Source of the DNA: Opisthocomus hoazin
Lineage: Eukaryota; Chordata; Aves; Opisthocomiformes; Opisthocomidae
Direction of reading: 5' to 3'
Assembly (NCBI RefSeq): GCF_030867145.1
Contig: NC_134440.1
Location: 248,001 to 312,000, forward strand
DNA length: 64,000 nt
Below, piece after piece: positions 34,541 through 45,400 of the stretch. The stretch's first letter is position 1, and each line of letters starts with the position of its first letter. The notes under the pieces were generated by a model. The model was not told the DNA's origin, made no database searches, and saw only the letters and a program-made list of their open reading frames with translations. Both the position numbers and the translations under genes were made by a program.

Positions 34541-34546
34541 AATAAA
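34541..34546 (+). terminator. MAU2: Candidate proximal poly(A) signal of MAU2
   Basis: AATAAA followed by GGTGTTTTTCTCTCTGGG, a GT/T-rich region. It may give a short 3' UTR of about 1.3 kb. Confidence 0.4.
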
Positions 34547-34744
34547 GGTGTTTTTCTCTCTGGGTAGCTCTGCATATTTATCTCCCAGCTTAAAAGGGGC
34601 AGGGAAAAGGAACCCACTAGAAACATTACTTGTGTAGGGCTTTCTGTGATTGCTTCTGAGGAGGAGAATATTTTAGAGGAAATATTTCACCCCCTCAGAC
34701 CTTTAGAACTTTTGTTGTAGGAGGAGTACAGTGAACTCTGCCTT

Positions 34745-34801
34745 GAATCATAGAGTGGTTTGGGTTGGAAGGGACCTTGGAGCGCATCTAGTCCAAGCCC
34801 T
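34745..34801 (-). repeat. CR1 LINE 3' tail fragment
   Basis: AATCATAGAGTGGTTTGGGT, then TGGAAGGGACCTTGGAGCGC and ATCTAGTCCAAGCCC, is the reversed standard CR1 3' terminus. It lies in the presumed MAU2 3' UTR, antisense to it. Confidence 0.85.
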
Positions 34802-37620
34802 GTGGTCATTCTTTTTCAAAGTCTTGTCCCCTGTCTAGAAGCAGCTCACAGACACTTGGCTTGTTGTGATTCAAACTCTGCAATTTTTACCACTAAATGA
34901 TACTAAGGGGATAAGTGCTTGTCCAGTTACCACAGTGGGATTTTGTTTCCTCTGCTCGACATGCGATGCCGATTTAGATCCTCTTCTCCGACACTGACTC
35001 TTGCAGAAGCCGTATATATTTTAGGCCTTGTTAAATCTTCAGGGGGGAAAACATGGCTGCAATATTGGTGTAGGAAAAGAGTCTTACTACTGGGTTAGCA
35101 AGGAAAAAAATCAGTGCTGGCTAAAGTCTCCCTTAGAATGCAAAAATTAGGAAAGAGATTTGTGAGTTTAGTGTGCAGGGTGTTTGGAGGTACCGAATAC
35201 AGCAAGAGTCTGTGCAGATGGACCCTGTTCTGCATCGCGTGCTCACTGGGCTCATGTTCTGTCTGCCACGCGGCTCTCGCGGGCTGCTGCCCCCTCGAAG
35301 GCTCTGAACCCCGGAGCTGACAGCCAGCCTGCTGCGGCATTCCCGTGGAAGCTGCCAGGAGCCCGTCTCTGTGCCGGCGCCTTGGCGGCAGCGTGCTGCC
35401 CGGGTGGCCCTGGTCTGTGGCGAGGAGGGGGTTCACGCTCGCTCCACTCGTGGGTCTGAGACAGCCAGGCTCTGCTGTGGGCGTCTGCTGGAGACAGAAC
35501 AGCTTCATGAGCTCAGCCGCTGTCACGGGCTTGGATTTTGGTCAGGAATGAGCAGGTAAATCCTACCTTAGGATTACTGATAACCCAGGGACTATTTTTA
35601 AGTCTTTCCCTTTTTTTTTTGGTGTATGGGAAGCAGTATCTCTCTTTGGCTGTTCCCTCCGTAAGTCACTGAGTTGCAAGAACTCAGTGCCTGGTTTGAA
35701 GCACCTAAATGCAGCGGCCGTTTTCTTGGCAGCGCTCGTAGCGGCGGAGGAATGTCTAGTAACTGAAGAAGATGTACTTTGAAATCTGCTGGAGTCCCGC
35801 TCAGGCAATCCGGGTGTTCTCATTTTGTCTTTGTGTCATCCAGTCTGAGGCTGTTACTTAACCAATTTCATGCCCATCGCAACTATAATAAATTGCTTGA
35901 AATGTTGGCCAAAAAAGCATTGCTTCTATAAGGCAATGTTAAAAAATGCCAACTCGAGAGAGCTGTGGTTTGGGCTGAGTTTGAGAGGCATTTTGCAGCA
36001 AGTGAGATGTCCGCCAGTGCCCGCTCAGGCAGCTGCGTCTCCTGACCTTATCTCGCTGCCTGGGGACCTGCAGAGCCGGCGATGGTGTTCCACGAGCCAT
36101 TTGCAGTGGCAGCTCTCGGGCTTCTCGCTGTCGGTACTGGTGTGTGAACCAGGCTGCTTGGTATTCAAATCCCTCGCTGGTCTGTTCTTGGGAGGGAAGG
36201 AAGTGCTTGAGGGAAAGGCTGCCTGCTCGCTTCTGATGTGAGCGCGCTCAGGTTTTAGCAGGAACCATTTGTTAAATGTGGGAACTGAACTTGTTCCTCC
36301 TGACATCACAACCTGGGATTTCCCTGCCCGCGACCAGCCAGCTCCACCTGGGCTTTGCTTCTGCACAGACCAGCGCTCGGCCGCAGGCACCCGCAGCCCC
36401 GTGGAGCCCAGACCCCTGCTCTGCTCCCCGAGTCCTCTTCCCATCACAGGATTTCAAGTTGTGTAAATTTGAAAATAACTCGGTGATTTTTCTATCTCTG
36501 AAATTCAATGTACATTTGTTACAATGTACAGTGCTTTTTAACTACACTTGTATATTAAATTATTTAATAGTTTTTGCTTTTCAGTATCTTTTGTATGTAG
36601 CAGAGATTAAAACAAGGACCTCATAACTGAAGTTCTTCCTAATTTTCGAATGCGTCTGTAAAGTTGAACAGAAAACTAGAAGTTTACAGTTTACAGATAA
36701 TGTTCTGTTAAGTGCTTGGTCTGTCTAACTTGATTTGAACAACATATTTCTAATCTTTCTTGTCCAATCATCTAATTCTCTATAGAAACAAACACGAAGT
36801 CTTTTATGAACTTCTAAAAAAAAATTATTCTTCTAAAGATGTAATTTAGAGAACTGTACAGTTTTTTCTCTAGTATTTTTAAATGAGTAGCAAGAACTTA
36901 CACAGAAGCATCTAATCACTGTTTTGTAGATAGTGTAAAAACTTCTATGTGTATAGAGAATGCAGTCTGAAGAAGTGTTTGCCTGTTGTATTTCATTTCC
37001 TACACGATGAACATCAGAAAGGCCCACGTACGCAGGAACTCTAGGTCCATCTGGCGGCTGGGGAAATAAAAAAAATAAAGTAAAAATCATGAAGCTCATC
37101 CCCTGTCATCCCATATGCCACCACCATTCCCTGTGCCACCACGAGCAGAAACGAGCACCGGTGAAATGTTGGGGCTGCACTTGCTCTGCTGCCTGGGGCC
37201 GCCTGGAGTCCAGCACAACGTCTTCCGTGTGACCTCACTGCTTTAATTCCCTTCAGTTTTTCTCAATTCTCCAGAAAGTAAAATGATGATAGGAGTTCAG
37301 TAATGTCCCAGTTCACTGTGCCGACCCCTCCCAGTCGTACGGAGTGAAGCCGTTGCTCCAACGCGCGGCAGTTGGTGCTGCAGGGGTGAGGGAGGAGGGA
37401 GTCGTGTCGGTAGTCCGGGCTGTTGGGAACACGTGGAGGAATCGGGATGAACGAACGCCCGTCTGTGCTCTTCTACTGTCTGTCTTAGCAAGTGTATTTA
37501 ATTGTTTCCTGCAGTGACCCTTTAAATGTTACGTCAGGTCTGTACAATGTATTGTTAAGTGTTTGTAGGTCTCCGTCAGTAGCAGGACGCGTACCTCCTG
37601 CCAGTGCTCCTTCCTGAAGC

Positions 37621-37628
37621 TGTAAATA
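37621..37628 (+). promoter_or_regulatory. Pumilio response element-like site
   Basis: TGTAAATA, a full match to TGTAnATA, about 90 bases upstream of the distal AATAAA. Confidence 0.4.
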
Positions 37629-37713
37629 CAGTAACTCATGTAATGAGGTGGAACCGGCGGCATTACTCTGTTGCCTTTGTTTCCTCTCGTTTTCTATATT
37701 AGAAGAATTTTTA

Positions 37714-37719
37714 AATAAA
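37714..37719 (+). terminator. MAU2: Candidate distal poly(A) signal of MAU2
   Basis: AATAAA in TTTTTAAATAAAGTTTAATT, followed by a T/C-rich stretch; sequence composition changes to GC-richer intergenic DNA soon after. Confidence 0.5.
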
Positions 37720-37740
37720 GTTTAATTTTACTTCTTCTAG

Positions 37741-40000
37741 CAGTTTGTAGAATACGAATCCCTTCAGTTGATCCGCAGGCAATCCTGCCTACAAAGGACG
37801 CGGTTTATGCGGCGGCAGTGACTTGCCCTGTCGCCCAGCCCGGCGTCAGAAGCTGTTCGAGGCCCAGTCCTGGCTGTGGGATGGGAGGGCTGGGGGCGGT
37901 GGGTGCTGGTGGATGCATGGAAGGAGCCCTGCGGAGGGGTGCTGGGGGCGTGGGGATGGATCACTGCTCTGCCTGCAGCTGGACCAAGGGCTTCTGCCTG
38001 GAACCAGGATTTCCTGCTGGAAAATGCCCGCCTGACGGCTCGCCTTGGCATGCTGGAGATGGCCGAGGGTGGCTGCGGACCTGCGCCGCAACGGCTGCAT
38101 CCCCGGCGGGAGCCTGGGGCAAACCGAGCACCTGGAAATTCTCTTACTTGGTCTAGGACGGAAGCATTTTTCACTGCGGTTGTTGGTCAAGAAGGATGCT
38201 GACTCCGTTGGATCTTCACAAATGGGATCTGGTTTAATGGAGGTTGCTTTTTTGTCTTTTATCCCAAAACTTGAATGGTTCTGGCAGGTATTTCTACATT
38301 TGGAGCTTCAATCTCAAAGGAAGAAAACTGCTGAATTAATTTGTCGGCAAGTACAACTTTCAAGAAACTGAAAGTTTTATAACTTGCTGCGTACTGTCCC
38401 TTTCCAGAATGTCACCTGAGCTGCTGAGCTGGTCCCTTGAATTTCAGCACAGAAGCCGAGCAGGTTCTGTCCCAACAAGTTACTCGCTGTATGAAAATTG
38501 TAACCCAAATGGCAGTTTCCTTTCTGTCAAAAATAAGACTCGGCTATGCTGACACTCTGGTCTCCTCACCCTGGTTATCTCCAGTTCCTTCCTCAGAAAA
38601 AAACCTGCATCTGGCGTAAACAGAGCTATCGTCGCCTTCTCCGCTCCGCCTTGTTCATTTGCTGTCGGGGCCAACTGGAACCGCCTCCGAAGCAGCTCCT
38701 CGCAGGGGATGCACCTGGTGACAAAACTCCACGTGAAAGGCATCTAAAATACAAGAGGCACCACAGCTGGGTACTTGCCTGACAGATCTGGGGACGCATC
38801 CAGAGCAGATCCTCTTTGTATTTTACTCTGCAGAGGCTTGTCATGAGCTGACAAAGCAAAATGAAGACGCAGCCTGCTGCACAAGTGACTGTAAGTTTTC
38901 TTTTGTCAAGTATTTTTGCTCTTATTTAGTTTATTCCACGCAACCCCTGAGCAGGATCGAAACATAAAGGAGAAAACAGATCTTCCAGTGTTTGCCAGGA
39001 CCACTGGGTACCACCGTTGCGGAAGGCAAAGCTTGCTATCACCTCGGTAAAATTGTGGCCAACCAGGGGAAGAGATTTCTGGCAATAACTTTACCTAGAT
39101 TCTAGGTAGTTACACGCGCCTTGTGCTGGACCTGTTTTGAAATGCTCCCGATGACACAGGCAGTGGAGCAAGCTGAGAAGCAGGCATCCCTGTGCGTGTT
39201 CTGCACGGATTAAAGCAGCACTTCCCCAGGATCCAGCCCTTAGCAGCGAACCATGAAGTTCTGAACGGCCTGAGGTGAGGCCAGTGGCTTTGCGTGCTTT
39301 GGGAGAACCGGTTGTGAGCTGCGCTGTTAACCCTTAGTTGCTGTTTGTAGCTCTCATTGCCTTGTGCAAAGGGTGGAGGAGGGTACTTCATAACAAGAAA
39401 AATTGTGTTCAGCCTCGTAAAGGATATTGAGCACAAAGGTGTTAACAGAAGTGGTGAATCTTTAATCTGGAGTGGAAAACAGCGATGACAAGCTGAGCGT
39501 GTTGGAACTTCCCTGGCCATAGGCTGAAGGTGCTCCAGGAGCAGGCGTGCTGGAGAGGGAGGGACGAGGCCGGGATTCCAGTGCGGGTTCTGCTGCTCTT
39601 TTCTTGCAAAAGCCTTGGTTACACACCTTCCGCCTCACCTACCCTAGTAAAATGGGAAGCATACCGATTTAGGCTTATTAAAGATTATGAATGAAAATAA
39701 TAAGGATTATCTCACTTTTACTCTTTCGAAACAAGTACCCAAATAACCCAATACGAAGCTGCATCTAATGCTATATGGAAAATAACCGGTGACAGATTGG
39801 TGCTGGCATTACAAATAAAATGTAGTTCCTGTTACTCTTATTTAGTCTCGATTATAAACTTGCTTCACCCAAGATTTATTCTTTTTTCCTTCTAAGAACA
39901 AGCTCACTTGCAGGTGTCTAAAAATGCTGAATAAGGAGTCCTGAGGCTTATGTCAGAGACCGTGAGGGTAGCTGCAAACTGGCAGCTCTGAGGACGTTTT
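37741..40000. other. Intergenic region between MAU2 and the next CpG island
   Basis: No conserved reading frame, RNA gene or strong repeat recognised except a MIR-like piece near 39.6-39.7 kb. GC content rises toward 40 kb. Confidence 0.6.
39610..39715 (-). repeat. MIR-like SINE fossil
   Basis: Reversed MIR order: CCTTGGTTACACACCTTCCGCCTCA, TAGTAAAATGGGAAGCATACC, then GATTATGAATGA...AATAA. Diverged. Confidence 0.45.
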
Positions 40001-40145
40001 TTGTGCGAATGCAGCTTTTCGGGGCATCTCACGGGGAAAAGTTCATTTATTAATTCCTTTGTTCCCATTTCTGCGCGTTGGCGTGACCGGGTGGATTTAG
40101 CTAATCCCACCCGCGGCGATGCCACGCACCGCGCAGACCCACGGC

Positions 40146-40295
40146 CCGGCGAGGGACCCCCGGGCAGGCTGAGGGACCCCCCCGGGACCCAGTGAGGGAC
40201 CCCTGGGGCACGGCGAGGGAACCCCCGGGCAGGCTGAGGGACCCTCGGGCAGGGTGAGGGATCCCCCCGGGACCCAGTGTGGGAACCCCCGGGAG
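40146..40295. repeat. GC-rich minisatellite
   Basis: At least six imperfect copies built from GAGGGACCCCCGGG, each followed by a CAGGCT, ACCCAGT or CACGGC variant. Spacing is about 20-30 bp. It sits at the upstream border of the 40-42 kb CpG island. Confidence 0.85.
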
Positions 40296-41369
40296 CCGGC
40301 CGAGCTTCGGCGCCAGAAGGGTCAAGGCCCCCCACCCGCTCCCGGGAAGGGCCGCAGCGGGGCCCTGTCCGAGGCGCGGCCGCCGGCGCCGCAGCCTCCG
40401 CGCACCCCTGACCCAGATCGCGGAGGAAGCGCAGCTGAGTCACCGCCACCGCGGGCTCCCGCGGCCCCCGGCCGGCTTGCCGGGGCTTGCCTCCCCGCCG
40501 GGACGGCTCAGCGACGCTCCGGCGGGGCTCGGCCACGGCCAGGGCCCTTGGGCAGCGGAGGCCTCGGGCTGCGGAGCCCCCGGCGACGCGCAGCCCGCCA
40601 GTCCCTTCACCCCCCGCCGCCTCACGGAGCCCAGCGACCCCGCCGCCGGCCCCTATCGGAGGCCCCAGGCCGGCCTGCGCGGGCGGATAAGGGCGGCTGC
40701 CGGCCCCGGCCCCTCCCCGCGGGCAGCGCATCACCTCAGCCGGCCTCGGCGCGGTGCCGGGCGGGGGGGGCCCGGCCCTGCCCCGCCGCGGTGCCCGGGT
40801 TGCGGAGAGGGGAGTGAGGGGGGCGGTGGAGCCCCGCGCCTCGCAGCCCGGCCCGGCCGCGGGCCACACCCCCGCCCCCTGCACCGCGCATTGGCTTCCG
40901 TTCCCCCACCCACCGAGGGCCACGCGGAGTTTACTGGCCAGGCTACCCGTCAATCAAGAGGCCGCCCCGCCCCTTTTCCACACCGCTTAGTACGTGGGCG
41001 GGCCGAAGGCGGGCTCTGGCTGCGATTGGCTAGCGGAGTGGGCAACCCCGGCTTTTCATTCGCTGTTGCAGCCGTCCGTACCTCGTTTAAAAAAAAAAAT
41101 AAATAAAACAACTACACATACCCCCCCCCCAGGCCGGAGCAGGGGGCGGGGCGAGGCGCACGGAGGCGCAAGTTTGTCCAAATCTGCCTAGCAACCGGGG
41201 TGGGCGGGAAAAGCGTCCCGAGGAGGTGACGGTTGGTGGCGCGCGCGCCACCCCGGGAGTCCCGCGCCGCCGGCGGGGCGGCACGGGGAGGGAGGGGAGG
41301 GAGCCCGGCGCGAGGCGGGGTCTCCCTGCGCGCGCAGCCCCCTCCTCCCTCCTCCTCCTCCTCCTCCTC

Positions 41370-41473
41370 CTGTCAGTGGCCACCTGAGGGAGCCGCCTCC
41401 CCTCCCCCCACGGCCCCAGTCCGGCCCGGGCCCCGCTGAGGAGGAGGAGGCGGCTCCGAGGGGGCTGAGGAGA
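41370..41473 (+). other. Candidate non-coding first exon (GATAD2A by synteny)
   Basis: GC-rich block ending GGGGCTGAGGAGA followed by GTGAGTGACATC, a strong donor. Human GATAD2A starts with a non-coding exon. The 5' limit is a guess; no coding exon of this gene was found in the window. Confidence 0.35.
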
Positions 41474-41519
41474 GTGAGTGACATCCCCGAGCCCCTGGGG
41501 AGCGGGGCGGGGGCGCGAC

Positions 41520-42135
41520 ACCCCCCGAGGGGAAGGGGCGAGGGGGGAGGTCGGGGGGGGCGAGGGGCCGGGGGTGGAGGGGGGAGGACGGGGGTCGCTG
41601 CGGGGGGGGGGGGTCGCGGACCGCGGGGGGGGGGAGGCTGTGAAGCACGGCCGCCACCCCCACCCCCCCCTCAGACCCCCTCACCCCCGGGGTGCGGGGC
41701 GGCAGGGCCCGGGCACGGCGCGGGAGGAGAAGGCCCGGAGGGACGCTGGGGAATTGGCCTGAGGAAGAGCGGGCCTGGGAGGGGCGGTCACGGCCCGGGG
41801 AGGGGGAGGGGAACGGGGGGGGGCTGGGGAAGTACCAGCGGCGGGTGGGCACGGCGGAGGGGGTGCCAGGGAGGAGCGAAGGGTGCATCCTGGGAGTTGC
41901 CCGATAGGCACAGCCAGCAGAGCATGTCAGCAAAGCCAGATTATGAGTCCCAGAGACTTGGGAAGGCGGGGGAGGGGAAGTGGGGGAGGGGAGGGAACGA
42001 CCGATGCTAAAGATGGGGCATCCGGGGGAAAAAAAAAAACAACCAACAACAAAAAACCCCCAAAAAACACAGAAACTTGGGGCCACCGGGCCGGGCTGGG
42101 CACCGGCAGCCCCGGGGCAGGGGGGGGAGGCCGGC
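41520..42135 (+). other. G-run cluster downstream of candidate first exon
   Basis: The plus strand has many runs of 4-9 G closely spaced, ideal for G-quadruplex formation on the non-template strand. It includes an A/C-rich island at about 42029-42072. Confidence 0.7.
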
Positions 42136-42479
42136 GGTGGCGGGGGAAGGGGCGGCTGGTAGCGAGGGTACCGGGGGTCCCCGGAGTCCCGAGAGAAGCC
42201 CCGGTGGGGCGAGCTGCGGGGGGAACACGACGGCCACGCTCCCCATCCCGGGGCGGTGAAAACCCTGGGGGTCTGCGGTGGCTGGGGCGAAGGGCGGAGG
42301 GGTGAGGCCACGGACGGAGGGGACCTGCTAAGCAGGAACAAAAAAACTGGTTGCTGGCTGGAGAGTGCCAGATGGGTTGAATTCACGACAGGACTTAAGA
42401 TGGAGGTGTTGCGTGGGGCCGATGCCAAAGTGGAGTCCTTGTGCCCCTCTGTCGAGAGGCGTGGAGGTTATGTGTGCAA

Positions 42480-45400
42480 AGATTGAGACCCGGGCTCGTT
42501 TTCACGCGTTCGAAAACACCGCTGTTGCGTTTGCCTCGACCACTTTTCTTTTCCTGGCAGTGTTTTATCTCTGTACTACTTTGGGGGGGGGGGGGCATTT
42601 AGTTTGTACGCAAGACAAGCTCTATTCAAAATAAAGTTATATCCTGTCTGTGGTCTACCACCTTCTCCTCACCCCCAGCTATCTGCCATGTTTCACGGAA
42701 CGTATCTAGAGGGCTTCTTGAAAATCTAATTAATTATTAATTTTCTATCTGTCTTCCACTTTTTTCCCCTGTCTTTGTGATAAGTGCGGTGAACAGCAAG
42801 AGAGAGTAGAAGGGAGCATACGTACCAGCTGTGTAGGCTATGGCAGTTGCTATAGGTAAAAGAATATTGTCCGCTTAAGTATTTAGAAGTAACTAACTTT
42901 CTGAATCTTGACTCTTCACAGCATTTTAGCAGCAGATTCCAAAAAAAGAATGTAAGGGAAGAAAAAGCTTACTTTTTTTACTTTAGCTTGAGAAGAACTC
43001 TTAAACATAACTCCTGAACAACTTACAAATTGGCGCTACAAATATTTATTTGAACTAACTGAGTACAAAGCACTGTTAAATGCAAAGAAAATTTTGGGAA
43101 ATACTTCAGTATTTTTCACAACCGTACCAAGCACAAAGTTTTCAGAAAGAAAATGTGGTTTTAGTGAGCAGGCTTCTTTTAAGCTGTAGAATGAGCTTTG
43201 CTTCTAATCTCAGTCTCAATGGTACAGGTAACTTTTTTTTTCAGCCTTTCTCAAGAGTTCAACAGCATGTCTTACACGGACCTGAGTATGCATGCTGTTC
43301 AAACAGTGACTAAATCTTCCAGAGAGTAAAAAAAGATGATGTTATCGCACAAATACAGCTGAAATGACATCCGTGCACCAGTGGTCCCTAAATCCCGCTG
43401 TCCAGTGGGCCGCTGTCTGAAGCAAGCAAAATGTTCCAGGCTTTCTCATGGCTCCCAGTTGGCTTTAAACATCTTAATTTCCTGTTGCCATGAGCAATTT
43501 CAGAGGGGTCTTGCAGGAAGAAACTTGTCTGTAAGCGACGAGTCGGGGACTACCAATAGCAAAATACACACTAGCTTTGCTTTTGAAAGCTACTTGAAGA
43601 ACGTGAATTAGCTTTCATCCAAAGTTAATCATCCAGTTCCCATCATGACAGACGTGGGTGCTTCAAGGATTGTGCGTAAGAGGCAGAACCACTGAATGTT
43701 GTTCTCCTTATTGCAGTGAAAAATCAAAGGCCATTGCTAGATTTAGCTAGAACTCGATGTCTCTTACCTTAAGAAGCGTTCGGCTGTTTGGGCCAGAGGG
43801 AGATCACCTGCTTTCCACCCCGATCCCTTCAGCTTGGATTTAGGGAGTCCGCTGAGTCTCTAGCGAAACTGGCTTGCGTGTTGTCACAGTGTGACAACAA
43901 AAGCATGGCAGGGAGTGTAACAGTAATAGTGGAGATTGATTCAGTGGGTCGCAGCACTCCTGAGGGAACAGAAGAGACAACCCTCAAATCTCTCTGAGTA
44001 GTAGCGTGATGCTGTGGAATAAGGACTTGGAGCTTTTTTACTGCTAAGGCCAGAATGAACCGGAACAGGGAATGACGAATTACAGTTTTGAAAACTTTTG
44101 GACCACTTTCATCCCTTGACATACACATTTCCGTCTGAGGAACTGAGCAGTGTCAATGGGCTGTTACCATAGTCTGAAACAGTTCTATGGCATTCTTGCT
44201 GAGAAAAAAAAAAAATTCAGGAAGATGTCAGAAAAGTATTTACCCATTCTGGCTTGCTGGTTGTGTCCTCCGTCCCTTGCAGAATGCTGGGGTTCCATCT
44301 CGTCTACATTTCTGGGCTGATTCACAGTATCCGGTTTCACAATTTTGGTGTGCAACCAAAAATATCAATGGATGTTGCAGCCAAAGAACAGTGAGAGAAG
44401 ACATACTGTAAGAACACCCCTTTGCTGACTAATTCCCTTTTCTTCAGAGCAAGTTTTTGGAATCCTTACCAGTGCCGTTACCAGCCCAGGTCTGAACACT
44501 GAAGGCATTTGAGCTGCCGTACCACGTACGTACAGGTAGGCTGGCTGCTGAGCGTCTGAGAGCATCTCCAGAGGCCAGCGCTCTTACCCGTTTGGTTGGT
44601 TATGTACGGAGATGGCATAACTTACTTTTGGAACAGGATTTACTTTACCCAAGTAAAATAGATTGCATCAGCCAAATCCGTTGACCCATCTTAATCCCGG
44701 GAGAAAATGCTGCTGTTTGGGTCTTCAGCAGAGTTAGAGGAGAAGGCTTAAAAGTCAGCATGGAGAGGAGAAGAAATACTGTTGATGGCTGAATCCTCCC
44801 TGCCTTGTCCTTTGAGTCGTTACTTTTCATCAAATAGTTTCTAGAACTGCAAAACAAGCAAATTGATGCTAGTTGTAAAGGATACCGTGGGGAAAACACA
44901 CTTTCCCTGGAAACAGGTACATGGGCATGTACAAGTGCCTGTGTCTTTATCGTAGTTTCATTTTACAACAGGTTCGTTATGTCAGCCATGACATCAGTCC
45001 ACCCTTTAGCTTCCTGGCTTAGGACAGATCCTTTCCTTGCTGCAAGTGAATAATCAGGGTGTTAGTGACAAGCTGACATGCCGGAACGATACCTGCAGTG
45101 TTTGCTTTCTCGTTGCCTGGCATGGCAAACCAGTGGCCCTATGCTCAGAGAGCTACCAGACGTATTTTCAGGATTTTTCCATCTTTTTATTGTTGTTTTT
45201 GCAGCCCATAGCAGCTTTCTCTTTGCCAGAAAACTCAATCTTCTAATCCACTGCCCTTAGCAATAGTCTCTTACAAGTTCTTTTAAGTTTGTGCAACTGA
45301 ACCACTTGCCCAGCTGATAACATGTGGAAGTTCCAAGGAGGCCAGAGAAAATGAGAGGAGGATGGTTGGTGTTTGGTGATGACATCTGGGCTTTGGGTCT

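Larger units (their letters stand above)
33221..37740 (+). other. MAU2: MAU2 3' untranslated region (end inferred)
   Basis: No coding signal follows the stop. The stretch contains A-rich and AT-rich pieces, a CR1 tail, two Pumilio-type TGTAnATA sites (33463-33470 and 37621-37628), one AATAAA at 34541 and a stronger candidate terminal AATAAA at 37714 followed by T-rich sequence. A long 3' UTR is plausible because the MAU2 mRNA is long in mammals. The short form ending near 34.56 kb is an alternative. Confidence 0.5.
40300..42400 (+). promoter_or_regulatory. CpG island, likely first promoter of the gene following MAU2 (GATAD2A by synteny)
   Basis: About 2 kb with very high G+C and frequent CG. 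It holds two reversed CCAAT boxes (ATTGG at 40890-40894 and 41025-41029), GGGCGG boxes near 41.14 kb, a TCC repeat at 41.35 kb, and a GTGAGT donor at 41474. There is no TATA box. Plus orientation is inferred from the donor and from human gene order. Confidence 0.65.

Noticed and set aside
39904-40953. Minus-strand 349-codon open frame
   Set aside because: Its middle is translated minisatellite and CpG island; Gly/Pro/Arg-rich with no conserved motif.
41373-42428. Minus-strand 351-codon open frame
   Set aside because: Pro/Ser-rich translation of G-run DNA in the CpG island; no start context or domain.
43645-43695. ATG with MTDVGASR as a possible first coding exon of GATAD2A
   Set aside because: After two residues it does not resemble the GATAD2A N-terminus and ends in a stop with no donor.
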